DNA from: DASSUW01 sp963844205
Lineage (GTDB): Bacteria > Actinomycetota > Thermoleophilia > Solirubrobacterales > Solirubrobacteraceae
DNA length: 64,000 nt
Direction of reading: 5' to 3'
NCBI GenBank assembly: GCA_963844205.1
Contig: CAWJNK010000014.1
Span: 1,116,001-1,180,000, forward strand
A program made the position numbers and the translations under genes. The notes under the pieces were generated by a model. It was given only the letters and a program-made list of their open reading frames with translations. It ran no database searches and was not told the DNA's origin. Within the stretch, counting starts at the first letter, position 1. Every line of letters starts with the position of its first letter. Shown here in pieces: positions 7,872 to 15,963 of this stretch.

Positions 7872-8345
7872 TCAGCGGTGGGCGGCGCGCAGCGACTCGG
7901 CGGCGGTCAGGAGGGCGGCGGCGAGGAGCACTGTGTCCTTCAACAGGAACTGCCCGGCGGGAGACGGGACGAGCATCCCTTCGCCTTCCTGCCTGGCCTC
8001 CGGCGTCGTCACCAGGAAGCTGAGCGTGGTGAGGAACATCCCGACGGCGCCAAGGCTGGCGGCGGCAGAGGCCTTGGGCGCGACCGGCTTGGCGGCAATC
8101 AGAGAGCCGAAGGCGATCTCCGCGATCCCGATGACTCGCGCGAGCCTTCGTGCCCCCAGCTTCTCGCGCAATCGCGAGAACAGCGGGCTGGAGCGGACGA
8201 GGGGGTCGATGTTCTCGACCTCGTACTGCTTGAACTTGAGCGCCCCGATCAACAGCAGGTTCGTCGCCAGCCCCGAGCGCAGGACCGACGACCCGACGGA
8301 AGCCAGGTCATCCGCTGGCGCGTGTCGTGTGCGCAACCGCTTCAT
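7872..8345 (-). CDS. DUF417 (YkgB/RclC-like) membrane protein
   Basis: This 157-aa protein starts at ATG 8345; open frame continues upstream but is not convincing as protein. Four hydrophobic segments are visible, with the DUF417 features LATNLLLIGALKFKQYEVENI near residue 25, IGIAEIAFGSLIAAKP near 75 and PAGQFLLKDTVLLAAALLTA near the C-terminus. The family includes inner-membrane proteins such as E. coli RclC (YkgB), linked to reactive chlorine resistance; the biochemical function is unproven. It is the only apparently intact gene among the remnants between 7483 and 9131. Confidence 0.75.
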   Translation of the reverse strand: MKRLRTRHAPADDLASVGSSVLRSGLATNLLLIGALKFKQYEVENIDPLVRSSPLFSRLREKLGARRLARVIGIAEIAFGSLIAAKPVAPKASAAASLGAVGMFLTTLSFLVTTPEARQEGEGMLVPSPAGQFLLKDTVLLAAALLTAAESLRAAHR

Positions 8346-8492
8346 GGCCTCGAGTATCCAGGTCTGCCGACTCGGTTCAAGAGCAGCGCACGATCGCGCG
8401 TTCACTGCGGCGGATCGCCGCCGACCGGCAGGAAGGCACACCAAAGGCCGGCGGCCGCCCTCTCGTGTGCGTGCGAGGGCGCTGGGTGTAGT

Positions 8493-8512
8493 GTAGTTGT
8501 CGTGGCAACTAC
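8493..8512. promoter_or_regulatory. Perfect 7-6-7 inverted repeat, possible operator
   Basis: GTAGTTG at 8493-8499 and CAACTAC at 8506-8512 are perfect reverse complements with a 6-base spacer. The repeat overlaps the GTG start of the truncated aldo/keto reductase at 8502 and could have been its repressor operator. No regulator gene remains nearby. Confidence 0.45.
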
Positions 8513-8675
8513 CGTTACTGCCGCAGGTACATTCAGGATCGGCGGGGACCTCGCGGTCACCCGCCTCGGCTTCGGCGCCATGCGGATCACCGGCCCCAAC
8601 AGGTGGGGGCCGCCCGCGGACGTCGAGGACGCCCTCCGCGTGCTGTGGCGGCTGCCCGATCTCGGCATCATCTGA
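8502..8675 (+). pseudogene. N-terminal remnant of aldo/keto reductase
   Basis: Fifty-seven residues are readable from GTG 8502 to a TGA. They contain VTRLGFGAMRITGPNRWGPP, the characteristic first beta-strand and turn of the aldo/keto reductase barrel, and then DVEDALRVLWR. The rest of the ~280-residue enzyme, with the catalytic Asp, Tyr, Lys and His, is missing: the sequence stops at LPDLGII and the neighbouring DNA belongs to another broken gene on the opposite strand. A palindrome overlaps the start codon. Confidence 0.75.
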
Positions 8676-8727
8676 TCGAAACGCGGTCAACACAGCAACA
8701 TGCTCAGGGCGACGACGACGCCGATGA

Positions 8728-9131
8728 TCAGCGGCAGCCCCGCCCGTCGGTCACGTCCTCGAGCCCCATGTTCGTCGTGTAGCCGCCGTCGCACCACGCA
8801 GTGACGTAGCCGGCATCGGTCTCGACGCCGTCCAGCAGCGCGTCGACCGAGATGCCCTTCCATCTCGTGTCGAGCTTGCTCCACTTCGTGACACGGTGGA
8901 TGTCGACGGTCACATCCTCCGCCGGCAGCGCCGTGAACTGTCCGACGTCCACGAGCGTGCCTCGTCGACCGCGCCCTGGATCGAGAACGTCCACTCATCC
9001 AGCGGCGTGCGCGGCGTCGGCCCGGCCGACAGGACCGGGAAGCCGCGCTCGTAGTACTGACCCGGCGGGATCCGCGACGGATCGACGTCGTCGCGCCGGC
9101 GCCCGCCGAAGCCACGAGAGATAGGAGCCAT
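8728..9131 (-). pseudogene. Frameshifted, truncated molybdopterin oxidoreductase (YuiH/SUOX-like)
   Basis: From ATG 9131 the frame reads SRIPPGQYYERGFPVLSAG and then TPLDEWTFSIQGAVDE, typical of the N-terminus of small sulfite-oxidase-fold proteins. The family continues in another frame with TALPAEDVTVDIHRVTKWSK, DTRWKGISVDALL and VTAWCDGGYTTNMGLEDVT, so a frameshift lies near 8950. In intact relatives the VTKWS motif is preceded by the Cys that binds molybdenum; here that residue is Arg (IHRVTKWS). The C-terminal half is gone, and an unrelated hydrophobic tail (GLPLIIGVVVALSML) follows near 8690-8740. All of this marks a dead gene. Confidence 0.75.
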
Positions 9132-9145
9132 GCGTCAACGAGTCC

Positions 9146-10090
9146 TTACGGACGAACGCGGATGATCGTCTTCCCCCTGCGTCGCTCGGTCGGGTTGAAG
9201 GCGGCGACGGCGTCATCGAGGGGCGCGACGTTGCCGATGTTCGTCCGCACTCGTCCGTCCCGCACTCGCCGGACGATCTCACTCAGTTGGGCGCGATCGG
9301 GCACAACGACGAAGTCGATCGCCAGGCCGTCGGCAGGCCGCGCCTCGGGCGGCCCGGTGATGGTCACCAGCGTTCCTCCGGCTCGAATCAGGCCCGCGGA
9401 CCGCTTCCCGATGTCGCCGCCGATGACGTCGAAAACCAGATCGACTCCGCCGACGTCTTCCAGGGAGTCGTGCTCGAGGTCGACGAACTCCTTCGCGCCG
9501 AAGTCGAGCGCCTTCTGACGGTCGGCAGCGCGTCCGGTGCCGATGACGTAGGCGCCGGCCTCGCGTGCGAGCTGCGTCACCATCGAACCGACTGCGCCGG
9601 CCGCGCCGTGCACGAGGACGCTCTGCCCCGCCTGAAGGCGGCCGTGCTCGAACAGCCCTTGCCACGCGGTCAGGCCCGGCATCGCGAGGCTCGCGCCCGC
9701 CGTGAAGTCGACGTCGCCCGGCAGCGGCGCGAGGTTGCGTGCCTCGACGACTGCGTACTCCGCCAGCGTGCCGTCGCGAGTCCAGTCCGTGAGGCCGAAC
9801 ACCCGCTGTCCGACAGACAAGCCGGTTGTTCCATAGCCGAGGGCGCTGACCACTCCGGCCAGCTCGTGGCCGGGGATCGACGGTGTCCGGTCACGGCCGA
9901 GGCGGTCGGTCCAGGTCGAGGGCCACGTGAGCTCATCCGGGGTGAACCCCGACGCATGAACTTCAACGACGACATCGCCGTAGCTCGCGCCCGAGAGGCT
10001 GGCGAGCCTCGCCGCCTGCGGCTCGGGCCGCTCCACCAGCTTCATCCCGGCCGTTCCCGCGGCCTCGTCCGTCACCACAATCGCCTTCAT
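9146..10090 (-). CDS. NAD(P)-dependent MDR oxidoreductase (quinone reductase-like)
   Basis: This 314-aa protein starts at ATG 10090 (MKAIVVTDEAAG). It has the GroES-like N-terminal domain with IPGHELAGVVSALG and the Rossmann domain with the nucleotide motif VLVHGAAGAVGSMVTQLARE near residue 150. The AAGAVG variant and the absence of a cysteine-rich zinc lobe place it with zinc-free quinone oxidoreductase-like MDR enzymes. The C-terminus RRGKTIIRVRP is the usual closing strand. Substrate unknown; members reduce activated alkenes or quinones with NADPH. It stands alone after the remnant block, with a 166-bp gap to the cupin gene upstream. Confidence 0.87.
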   Translation of the reverse strand: MKAIVVTDEAAGTAGMKLVERPEPQAARLASLSGASYGDVVVEVHASGFTPDELTWPSTWTDRLGRDRTPSIPGHELAGVVSALGYGTTGLSVGQRVFGLTDWTRDGTLAEYAVVEARNLAPLPGDVDFTAGASLAMPGLTAWQGLFEHGRLQAGQSVLVHGAAGAVGSMVTQLAREAGAYVIGTGRAADRQKALDFGAKEFVDLEHDSLEDVGGVDLVFDVIGGDIGKRSAGLIRAGGTLVTITGPPEARPADGLAIDFVVVPDRAQLSEIVRRVRDGRVRTNIGNVAPLDDAVAAFNPTERRRGKTIIRVRP

Positions 10091-10256
10091 CCGGCACCTC
10101 GCTGTATCGAGTCCTCGCCTGCACGGCATTTTCGGTTCATGAGCTTCGCCTCGGCCTCCCGGAAATCGAAGGGCGGCGGCCGCGCTGTTGCGCGACCGCT
10201 GCCTCCCGAGCATCAGTCGATGATCCAGCTGAGGATGAGCAGCCCGGCGAGTTGCG

Positions 10257-10688
10257 TTACATCGCCGGCGCTTCCGCGTGAACGATGAGGCCGAACTTGG
10301 CCGGGTCGGCGTCGGAGTCGTCGCGTGGGACGAAGAAGTACTCCGCGCCCGCTGGCTCGACGGTGACGAGGAGTCGCACTTGCTCGCTACGCACGGTGAA
10401 ACCGTGCGGCACGTTCTTCGGGAGCGCCGCGTATGAGCCGGCCTCGACCTCGATCTTCTCGCCGCCCACGTAGGCGGTGATCGCGCCCTCCACGATGTAC
10501 AACGTTTCGTCCTCGCGGGTGTGGGTGTGCATCGGCGGTTCGTCGCCCGCGCGCACGCGCCACTCGACGACCGCCCAGTCGCCACCGGACTGGTCGCCGG
10601 CGAGCTTGAGCTCTGCGCTCGAGCCACCGCCGTAGGTCACGGTACGTCCAGCCCCGGGACCGGAGAGGACAGGCTCACTTAGGGCCAT
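10257..10688 (-). CDS. Single-domain cupin protein
   Basis: This 143-aa protein starts at ATG 10688 with an AGAGGAG ribosome site upstream. Cupin motif 1 is seen as EPPMHTHTREDETLYIVEG, with H-x-H...E as the likely metal ligands, and motif 2 as SYAALPKNVPHGFTV, providing the last histidine. One cupin_2 barrel fills the protein; there is no fused domain. Substrate and metal are unknown. Related proteins act as dioxygenase-like enzymes or small-molecule sensors. No operon partner is evident. Confidence 0.82.
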   Translation of the reverse strand: MALSEPVLSGPGAGRTVTYGGGSSAELKLAGDQSGGDWAVVEWRVRAGDEPPMHTHTREDETLYIVEGAITAYVGGEKIEVEAGSYAALPKNVPHGFTVRSEQVRLLVTVEPAGAEYFFVPRDDSDADPAKFGLIVHAEAPAM

Positions 10689-11325
10689 GGTTTTTGCTCC
10701 TCTGATTGGGAACGGATTTGATTTCCATGGAACGACCCCGTGCCCCGAGCATCAACAGCCGCTCACGATCGCTCATTCGCTTCCGTGAATCGGCCGGAGG
10801 CGGGCCCGGCCCCGATCACTTGGGGACTTCGGACTCGGCGATCACCCCGCGCTCCTAGCGGACCGAGTCTCCGAGGTCGCTGGCATGGCCGCCCTGCTCA
10901 ACAAGCGTGACATCCAAGGGGCCGCTCAACCGCGCCCATACCTACAAGGCGGCGGTCGTGGCCACGTCGCAGCCGGACGCGACCCCGACGACGGCGGCGA
11001 GGAGCAGGCGTGCAGGTCGAGACCACTGCTTCGGCGACGGGAGCAGTCGTCGGCACGAGGTTCGACGTCCCACTCGCCGCGCGAGTGGAGGAACGCGTGA
11101 GCGACGGGCTTCCCGCCAGCACCCACGCTTCTCCGGCTGGCGCTCGTCGGCCTCGCGCAGGTCGGTGGTATCTGGGGATCGTGAGATCATTCGCCGCCGC
11201 GAGCCCAGCGGGGGACGATGCAGCGAGCTGACCTGACAACGCGCCGGCGGTCACGCTCGTCCGCTCGCGATCGGCGGTGGGCGCATCGCGCGCATCGACG
11301 ACTACGCACTGAGGGCCGAGGGACT
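10689..11325. other. About 0.6 kb without a convincing gene
   Basis: No reading frame here shows recognisable domains or clean codon bias on either strand. The last part, about 11233-11350 on the plus strand, reads GGGRIARIDDYALRAEGLYG, faintly like the C-terminus of SnoaL-like (NTF2-fold) proteins, and could be another gene remnant. Upstream of the cupin the DNA is comparatively AT-rich (GATTTGATTTCC), fitting a promoter. Confidence 0.4.
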
Positions 11326-12519
11326 CTACGGGCCGCCGGGCGAGGAGTGAGTGGCGACGGCGTGCTCGTCGGTCGCGAGCCGGTCGGCCGCCTCGCGCAC
11401 GAGCCGCTCGGCCTCCTCGCGGGCCAGCCCCCAGCCACGGATCAGGTCCACCGCGGTCGAGCGCACCTGGGCCACGATGACACTGACCGAGAGGTTCGCG
11501 GTCTGCTCGAGCACGAGCGTCGCCTGAGCGGCGGCGCGCAGCGCCGGCTCGCGGACCACCGGGCGGCCGGCGGGGTCGTCGAGATACTGGTCGAGCGTGC
11601 GAACCGTCTCGGCGAGGTCGCGCAACGAGTCGGGCACCGGCGCCGGGACGTTGTCGCCGACGGTGAGCGCGCGCACCGCGCCGCGGCTCAGCGCCTCGAC
11701 GCTGGTCAGCGCCGTGCCGATCTGGATCGCGGCCTGCTCGTAGCGCGCGAACTGCTCGCGCGTGCCCCCGCGGAACGGTGCCAAGCGCAGCATCTCGCGC
11801 CCCGCGGCGACGGCGCTATCGAGCTCGCCGAGGCGCAGGCCGTGCGAGCGCGCCCACGCGCGCTCGGCGAGCTCGCGGTCGCTGCGCTCCAGCGCCCGCG
11901 CCACGTCCTCGAGCGTGCCCGCGATCTCCCCGAGCAGCGGCGCAGCGGCGCGGTGCACGGCTTCCACCGGATTGCGCGGCAGCAGCGAGGTGACGGCGAT
12001 CGCCACGATGCCGCCGAGCAGCGAGTCCAGGAACCGCACGCCCGACAGCCCGGTCCCCGGCAGCTGGATCGTGACCACCAGCAGCGCCGACGCCGCCGCC
12101 TCGCCGACGAGCACGGTGCTACCGCCGAACGCGATCGCCACCACCATCGCGCCCCCCACCACCGCCGCGATCTGCGCCGGGCCGGTGCCGATCAGCCCCA
12201 CCAGGGCGTCCGCAATGCCGATCCCCAGCGCGACGCCGATCACCATCTCGATCGCCGACCGCCGGCGCTGCCCGAGCGACGCGCTGACGCCGATCAGCGC
12301 CGCCACCGGCGCGAAGATCGGACGCTCGTGACCGAAGATCTGCTGCGCGAGCACCCAGGCGGCCGCCGTCGCAAGCGCCGCCTGCGCGACCCATCCGACG
12401 TTCGCGCGCAGGCGCTCGGCGATGAGGCTCGGACGCGAGCGCTCGACCGCCTCCTCCAGCAGCGCCGTCCCGCGCTCGCGCGTCCGCGCTGCATGATCAT
12501 TGCGTCCGCCGAGAGACAC
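11326..12519 (-). CDS. FUSC-family membrane protein (aromatic acid exporter-like)
   Basis: This 397-aa protein starts at GTG 12519. The first ~170 residues contain about five to six membrane helices with the FUSC signature VAALIGVSASLGQRRRSA and IEMVIGVALGIGIADAL. The second half is a soluble, helix-rich cytoplasmic domain with many Arg/Glu heptads. FUSC proteins (YccC, AaeB, ALMT relatives) move aromatic acids or other anions; many actinobacterial members have only one membrane half and probably dimerise. It is 138 bp downstream of the sulfatase gene on the same strand, so cotranscription with the transporter operon is possible but not shown. Confidence 0.82.
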   Translation of the reverse strand: MSLGGRNDHAARTRERGTALLEEAVERSRPSLIAERLRANVGWVAQAALATAAAWVLAQQIFGHERPIFAPVAALIGVSASLGQRRRSAIEMVIGVALGIGIADALVGLIGTGPAQIAAVVGGAMVVAIAFGGSTVLVGEAAASALLVVTIQLPGTGLSGVRFLDSLLGGIVAIAVTSLLPRNPVEAVHRAAAPLLGEIAGTLEDVARALERSDRELAERAWARSHGLRLGELDSAVAAGREMLRLAPFRGGTREQFARYEQAAIQIGTALTSVEALSRGAVRALTVGDNVPAPVPDSLRDLAETVRTLDQYLDDPAGRPVVREPALRAAAQATLVLEQTANLSVSVIVAQVRSTAVDLIRGWGLAREEAERLVREAADRLATDEHAVATHSSPGGP

Positions 12520-12657
12520 GTCAGCCAGCCTAGAACGCGCAAGCGCCCCGCCCGCAGGCGCACCTGACGCGCTCGGGTCGAAAAGGCCGAGAGAGCGATC
12601 GGTGCGGCACGGATCATCGGGCCCGTATCAGGTGTGACCACGCCGCGGCGAGGCGCT

Positions 12658-14160
12658 TCAGCGGCGCACGGCCCGAGCGCCGGGCGCGTCGAGCCGCGCG
12701 CGGCGCTGGAGCTCGTAGAGGTCATCCTTGCCCTGCATGAGCGGCACGTCGGCGTTCGGCGCGAAGGCCCAGTGCAGCGGCCGGCCGTGGCGGAGCGCCT
12801 CGATCACGATCCGGCGGTCGGCCTGCGAGCGCAGGACCGCGGCGGCCAGCGCCGGTATGTCCCAGCGGCGCTCCACCTCCGAGCGCAGCGCGGCGCACAG
12901 CGACGGCTCCTCCTCCGCGCGGTTGACCAGCTCGTGCGGGTCGGCTTCGAGGTCGAAGAGCTGCTCGGGATCGCCCTCGCACCAGACGTACTTGAAGCGC
13001 CCGCGCCGCAGCATCACCGCCGGCGAGCGGACGCCCTCGGCGAGGTACTCGACCGCCACGTCGGCGGGCTCCAAGGACGCGCCCGCGAGCGCCGGCGCGA
13101 GGCTGCGGCCGGAGCCCTGGACGCCGCACAGCTCGAGTACGGTCGGCGCCAGGTCGAGCAGCGAGACCGGCTCCGCGACGCGCCCGGGGGCGATCCGGCC
13201 GGGCGCTCGCACGATCAGCGGCACGCGCACCGACGGCTCGAAGAACGCCATCTTGTACCAGAGCCCCCGCTCTCCCAACATCTCGCCGTGGTCGGCCGTA
13301 AAGACGACGGTCGTGTCCCCGTCCAGGCCCGTCGCGGCGAGCGCGCCGAGCACCTCGCCGATCCGCTCGTCGACGTAGCTGATCGCAGCGAAGTACGCGT
13401 GCCGCGCGCGCCGGACCTGGTCGTCGGACAGAGCCACGTCGTCGATCCCGGACATGTCGCGCAGCCGCAGCGAGTGCGGGTCGGCCTGCGAGCGCGGGAT
13501 GATCCCCACCGCGGGCAGCGGGATCGCCGCCGGGTCGTAGCGCTCCCAGTACTCCGGCCGCAGCTCCCACGGATCGTGCGGGCTGGTGAACGAGACGCAG
13601 AGGAAGAAGGGTCGTTCACGCCCGCGCGCGAGGTCGTGCAGCTTGCGCACCGCGCGGTGGGCGACCTCGTCGTCGTAGTCCATCTGCATCGAGGCGGCGC
13701 AGACGCCCGGCGAGAGCACGCTCTCCATCGTGTGGTACCAGGGCAGCCGCTCGGTCAGCGGCAGCCGCCAGTCGGGCGTCCAGTCCAAGTCCGCGGGATA
13801 GATGTCGGTCGTCAAGCGTTGCTCGAACCCGTGCAGCTGGTCCGGACCGACGAAGTGCATCTTGCCGGTCAGGCAGGTCTCGTAGCCGGCCGCCCGCAGG
13901 CGGTGCATGAGCGTCGGCACGGACGCCGGCAGCTCCGCTGCGTTGTCGTAGACGCCGATCTCCGACGGCGGCCGCCCGGTCAGCATCGCCGCCCGCGACG
14001 GCGCGCACAGCGGCGAGGGGCAGTAAGCGCGCTCGAACACGACGCCGGAGCGGGCGAGCTCGTCGAGCGCGGGCGACCGCACGATCGCGTGCCCGTACGC
14101 CGGCAGCCAGCACGCCGCCAGCTGGTCGACCATGAGCAGCAGTACGTTCGTTGGCGGCAT
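12658..14160 (-). CDS. betC: Choline-sulfatase-like arylsulfatase family enzyme
   Basis: This 500-aa protein starts at ATG 14160. Type I sulfatase motifs are complete: NVLLLMVDQLAA (metal-binding D-Q), SPLCAPSRAAMLTGR with the C-x-P-S-R sequence whose Cys becomes formylglycine, CLTGKMHFVGPDQLHGFEQR, and VVFTADHGEMLGERGLWYK (metal-binding D-H). The K-M-H-F-V-G-P-D-Q-L-H-G-F block and the C-terminal extension match choline-sulfatases (BetC) better than arylsulfatases. It would hydrolyse choline-O-sulfate to choline and sulfate. No signal peptide is visible, so it is cytoplasmic, as BetC is. It lies 9 bp after the transporter ATPase gene and probably closes that operon. The formylglycine-generating enzyme is not in the window. 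Confidence 0.8.
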   Translation of the reverse strand: MPPTNVLLLMVDQLAACWLPAYGHAIVRSPALDELARSGVVFERAYCPSPLCAPSRAAMLTGRPPSEIGVYDNAAELPASVPTLMHRLRAAGYETCLTGKMHFVGPDQLHGFEQRLTTDIYPADLDWTPDWRLPLTERLPWYHTMESVLSPGVCAASMQMDYDDEVAHRAVRKLHDLARGRERPFFLCVSFTSPHDPWELRPEYWERYDPAAIPLPAVGIIPRSQADPHSLRLRDMSGIDDVALSDDQVRRARHAYFAAISYVDERIGEVLGALAATGLDGDTTVVFTADHGEMLGERGLWYKMAFFEPSVRVPLIVRAPGRIAPGRVAEPVSLLDLAPTVLELCGVQGSGRSLAPALAGASLEPADVAVEYLAEGVRSPAVMLRRGRFKYVWCEGDPEQLFDLEADPHELVNRAEEEPSLCAALRSEVERRWDIPALAAAVLRSQADRRIVIEALRHGRPLHWAFAPNADVPLMQGKDDLYELQRRARLDAPGARAVRR

Positions 14161-14169
14161 GCGAGCCGT

Positions 14170-15963
14170 TCAGCTCGCCGCCGCCGGTCCCTCCACGGGG
14201 GCGATGCTCGGCGTGTTGGCGAGCAGTTGCTGCGTGTAGGGCGCGCTCGGGCGCTCGAGCACCTGCGCGGTCGGCCCGAGCTCGACGATCCTGCCCTCGG
14301 TCATGACCGCGACGCGGTCGGCGATCGTGCGGATCAGCGCCAGGTTGTGCGTGATGAAGAGCAGGCTGAGCCCCATCGACGTGCGCAGCTCGCGCAGCAG
14401 GTCGATGATCGCCGCCTGCACCGAGACGTCGAGCGCAGAGGTGATCTCGTCGCAGACCATCACCGCCGGCTCGGCCGCCAGCGCGCGCGCGATGGCGACG
14501 CGCTGGCGCTCGCCGCCGGACAGCTGGTCCGGGTAGGCGGCGGCCGCCGACCCCGACAGCGCGACGCGCTCGAGACACTCGACCACGCGCTGGCCCATGT
14601 CCTTGCCGCCCGGGAAGAACAGCTCGAGCTGGCGCGCGATCGTCTGGCCGGCCGTGCGGCGCGGGTTGAGCGACGCGTACGGGTTCTGGAACACATACTG
14701 GATCTGCTTGCGCGCCGCGTCGGAGCGGCTTCGCGCGGCCGGCGGCAGCTCCTGGTCGCCGAGACAGACGGCGCCGGTGTAGTCCTTGTGCAGCCCCGCG
14801 ACGCAGCGCGCCAGCGTCGTCTTGCCCGAGCCCGACTCGCCGACCAGCGCGAGGCACTCGTGACGGTGCACCTCGAGCTCGATCCCGAACAGCGTCGCGC
14901 GCGCGCCGTAGTGCGCGTCGAGGCCGCGGATCGCAAGCGCGATCTCGGGCTCGGTCTGCACGTGCACGCTCGTCGCCCCCGTCACCGAAACCTCGCGCAG
15001 GGCCTGATCTGCGTGGTAGCAACGCGCCCGGTGACCCGGCTCGAACTCGAATGCAGGCGGGAACTCGCGCCGGCACTCCTCGGTCGCCAGCGAACATCGC
15101 GGTTCGAAGAAGCAGCCCGCCGGCCGCCGGCCCGGCAGGGGCGCGTGACCCGGAATCCCGACCACGGCGCGCTTGCCCTCGAGGTCGGGCACCGCCCGCA
15201 GCAGCCGCCGCGTGTACGGGTGCCGCGCCGCGAAGAACAGCTCGTCGCGGGTGCCGACTTCGATGATCCGGCCGGCGTACATGACCGCGACGCGGTCGGC
15301 CAACTCGGCCACGACGGCGAGGTCGTGGCTGACGTAGAGCGCCGCCACCTTGTGGCTCTGGCACAGCTCGCGCACGGTCTTGAGCACGCGAGCCTGGGTG
15401 GTCACGTCGAGCCCCGTCGTCGGCTCGTCGCAGACGATCACGTTCGGCCGGCAGGCGAACGCCATCGCGATCGCGACGCGCTGCTGCTGGCCGCCGGACA
15501 GCTGGTGCGGGTAGCGGGCGAGGAAGGCGTCGTCGGACGGCAGCGCCACGTCCCCGAGAGCCTCGCGCACGCGCGCGTCGCGGTCCGCGCCGCTCTGCGA
15601 ACCGGCGTGCGCGTCGAGCACCTCGCGCAGCTGTGTGCGCAGGCGAAGCGCCGGGTTCAGCGCCGTCCCCGGGTCCTGCGGGATGTAGGCGACCGTGCCG
15701 CCGCGCAACGCACGCAGGGCGGCGTCGTTCAGGTGCGCCAGATCGCGCCCGTCGATCATCACGACGCCGCCGCTCACCTCGCCGCCGCGCCGCACGTGCC
15801 CGAGCAGCGCCATGCCGACGGTCGTCTTGCCCGAGCCCGACTCGCCGACCAGCCCGAGCACCTCGCCCGGCTTGATCTCGAGCGAGATCTCGTCGACGAC
15901 GTCGACGTCGCGGCCGCTCAGGTCGATCTTGAGGTCGCTGACCTCGACTACCGCGGCGGTCAT
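14170..15963 (-). CDS. Dual-ATPase subunit of dipeptide-type ABC transporter (DppD-DppF fusion)
   Basis: This 597-aa protein contains two complete ABC ATPase domains. The first half has Walker A LGLVGESGSGKTTVGMAL, signature LSGGQQQRVAIAMA and Walker B VIVCDEPTTGLD, and ends with the oligopeptide-family C-terminal cluster PGCFFEPRCS-like (AGCFFEPRCSLATEE). The second half repeats Walker A (LVGESGSGKTTLARC), LSGGERQRVAIARA and VMVCDEITSALD. It starts at ATG 15963, overlapping the stop of the permease gene (ATGA). The fusion replaces the separate DppD and DppF subunits. The cysteine cluster in half one suggests the Fe-S/zinc-like site found in many Opp/Dpp ATPases. Confidence 0.93.
   Translation of the reverse strand: MTAAVVEVSDLKIDLSGRDVDVVDEISLEIKPGEVLGLVGESGSGKTTVGMALLGHVRRGGEVSGGVVMIDGRDLAHLNDAALRALRGGTVAYIPQDPGTALNPALRLRTQLREVLDAHAGSQSGADRDARVREALGDVALPSDDAFLARYPHQLSGGQQQRVAIAMAFACRPNVIVCDEPTTGLDVTTQARVLKTVRELCQSHKVAALYVSHDLAVVAELADRVAVMYAGRIIEVGTRDELFFAARHPYTRRLLRAVPDLEGKRAVVGIPGHAPLPGRRPAGCFFEPRCSLATEECRREFPPAFEFEPGHRARCYHADQALREVSVTGATSVHVQTEPEIALAIRGLDAHYGARATLFGIELEVHRHECLALVGESGSGKTTLARCVAGLHKDYTGAVCLGDQELPPAARSRSDAARKQIQYVFQNPYASLNPRRTAGQTIARQLELFFPGGKDMGQRVVECLERVALSGSAAAAYPDQLSGGERQRVAIARALAAEPAVMVCDEITSALDVSVQAAIIDLLRELRTSMGLSLLFITHNLALIRTIADRVAVMTEGRIVELGPTAQVLERPSAPYTQQLLANTPSIAPVEGPAAAS

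Noticed and set aside
10885..11260. Several 60-120-codon frames on both strands in the gap after the cupin
   Set aside because: None has a family match, a ribosome site or a coherent hydrophobic pattern. They are treated as chance frames in GC-rich DNA.
11218..12567. Plus-strand open frame opposite the FUSC gene
   Set aside because: Translation is His/Arg/Asp-rich and lacks any hydrophobic or domain pattern. The minus strand encodes membrane helices with FUSC motifs.
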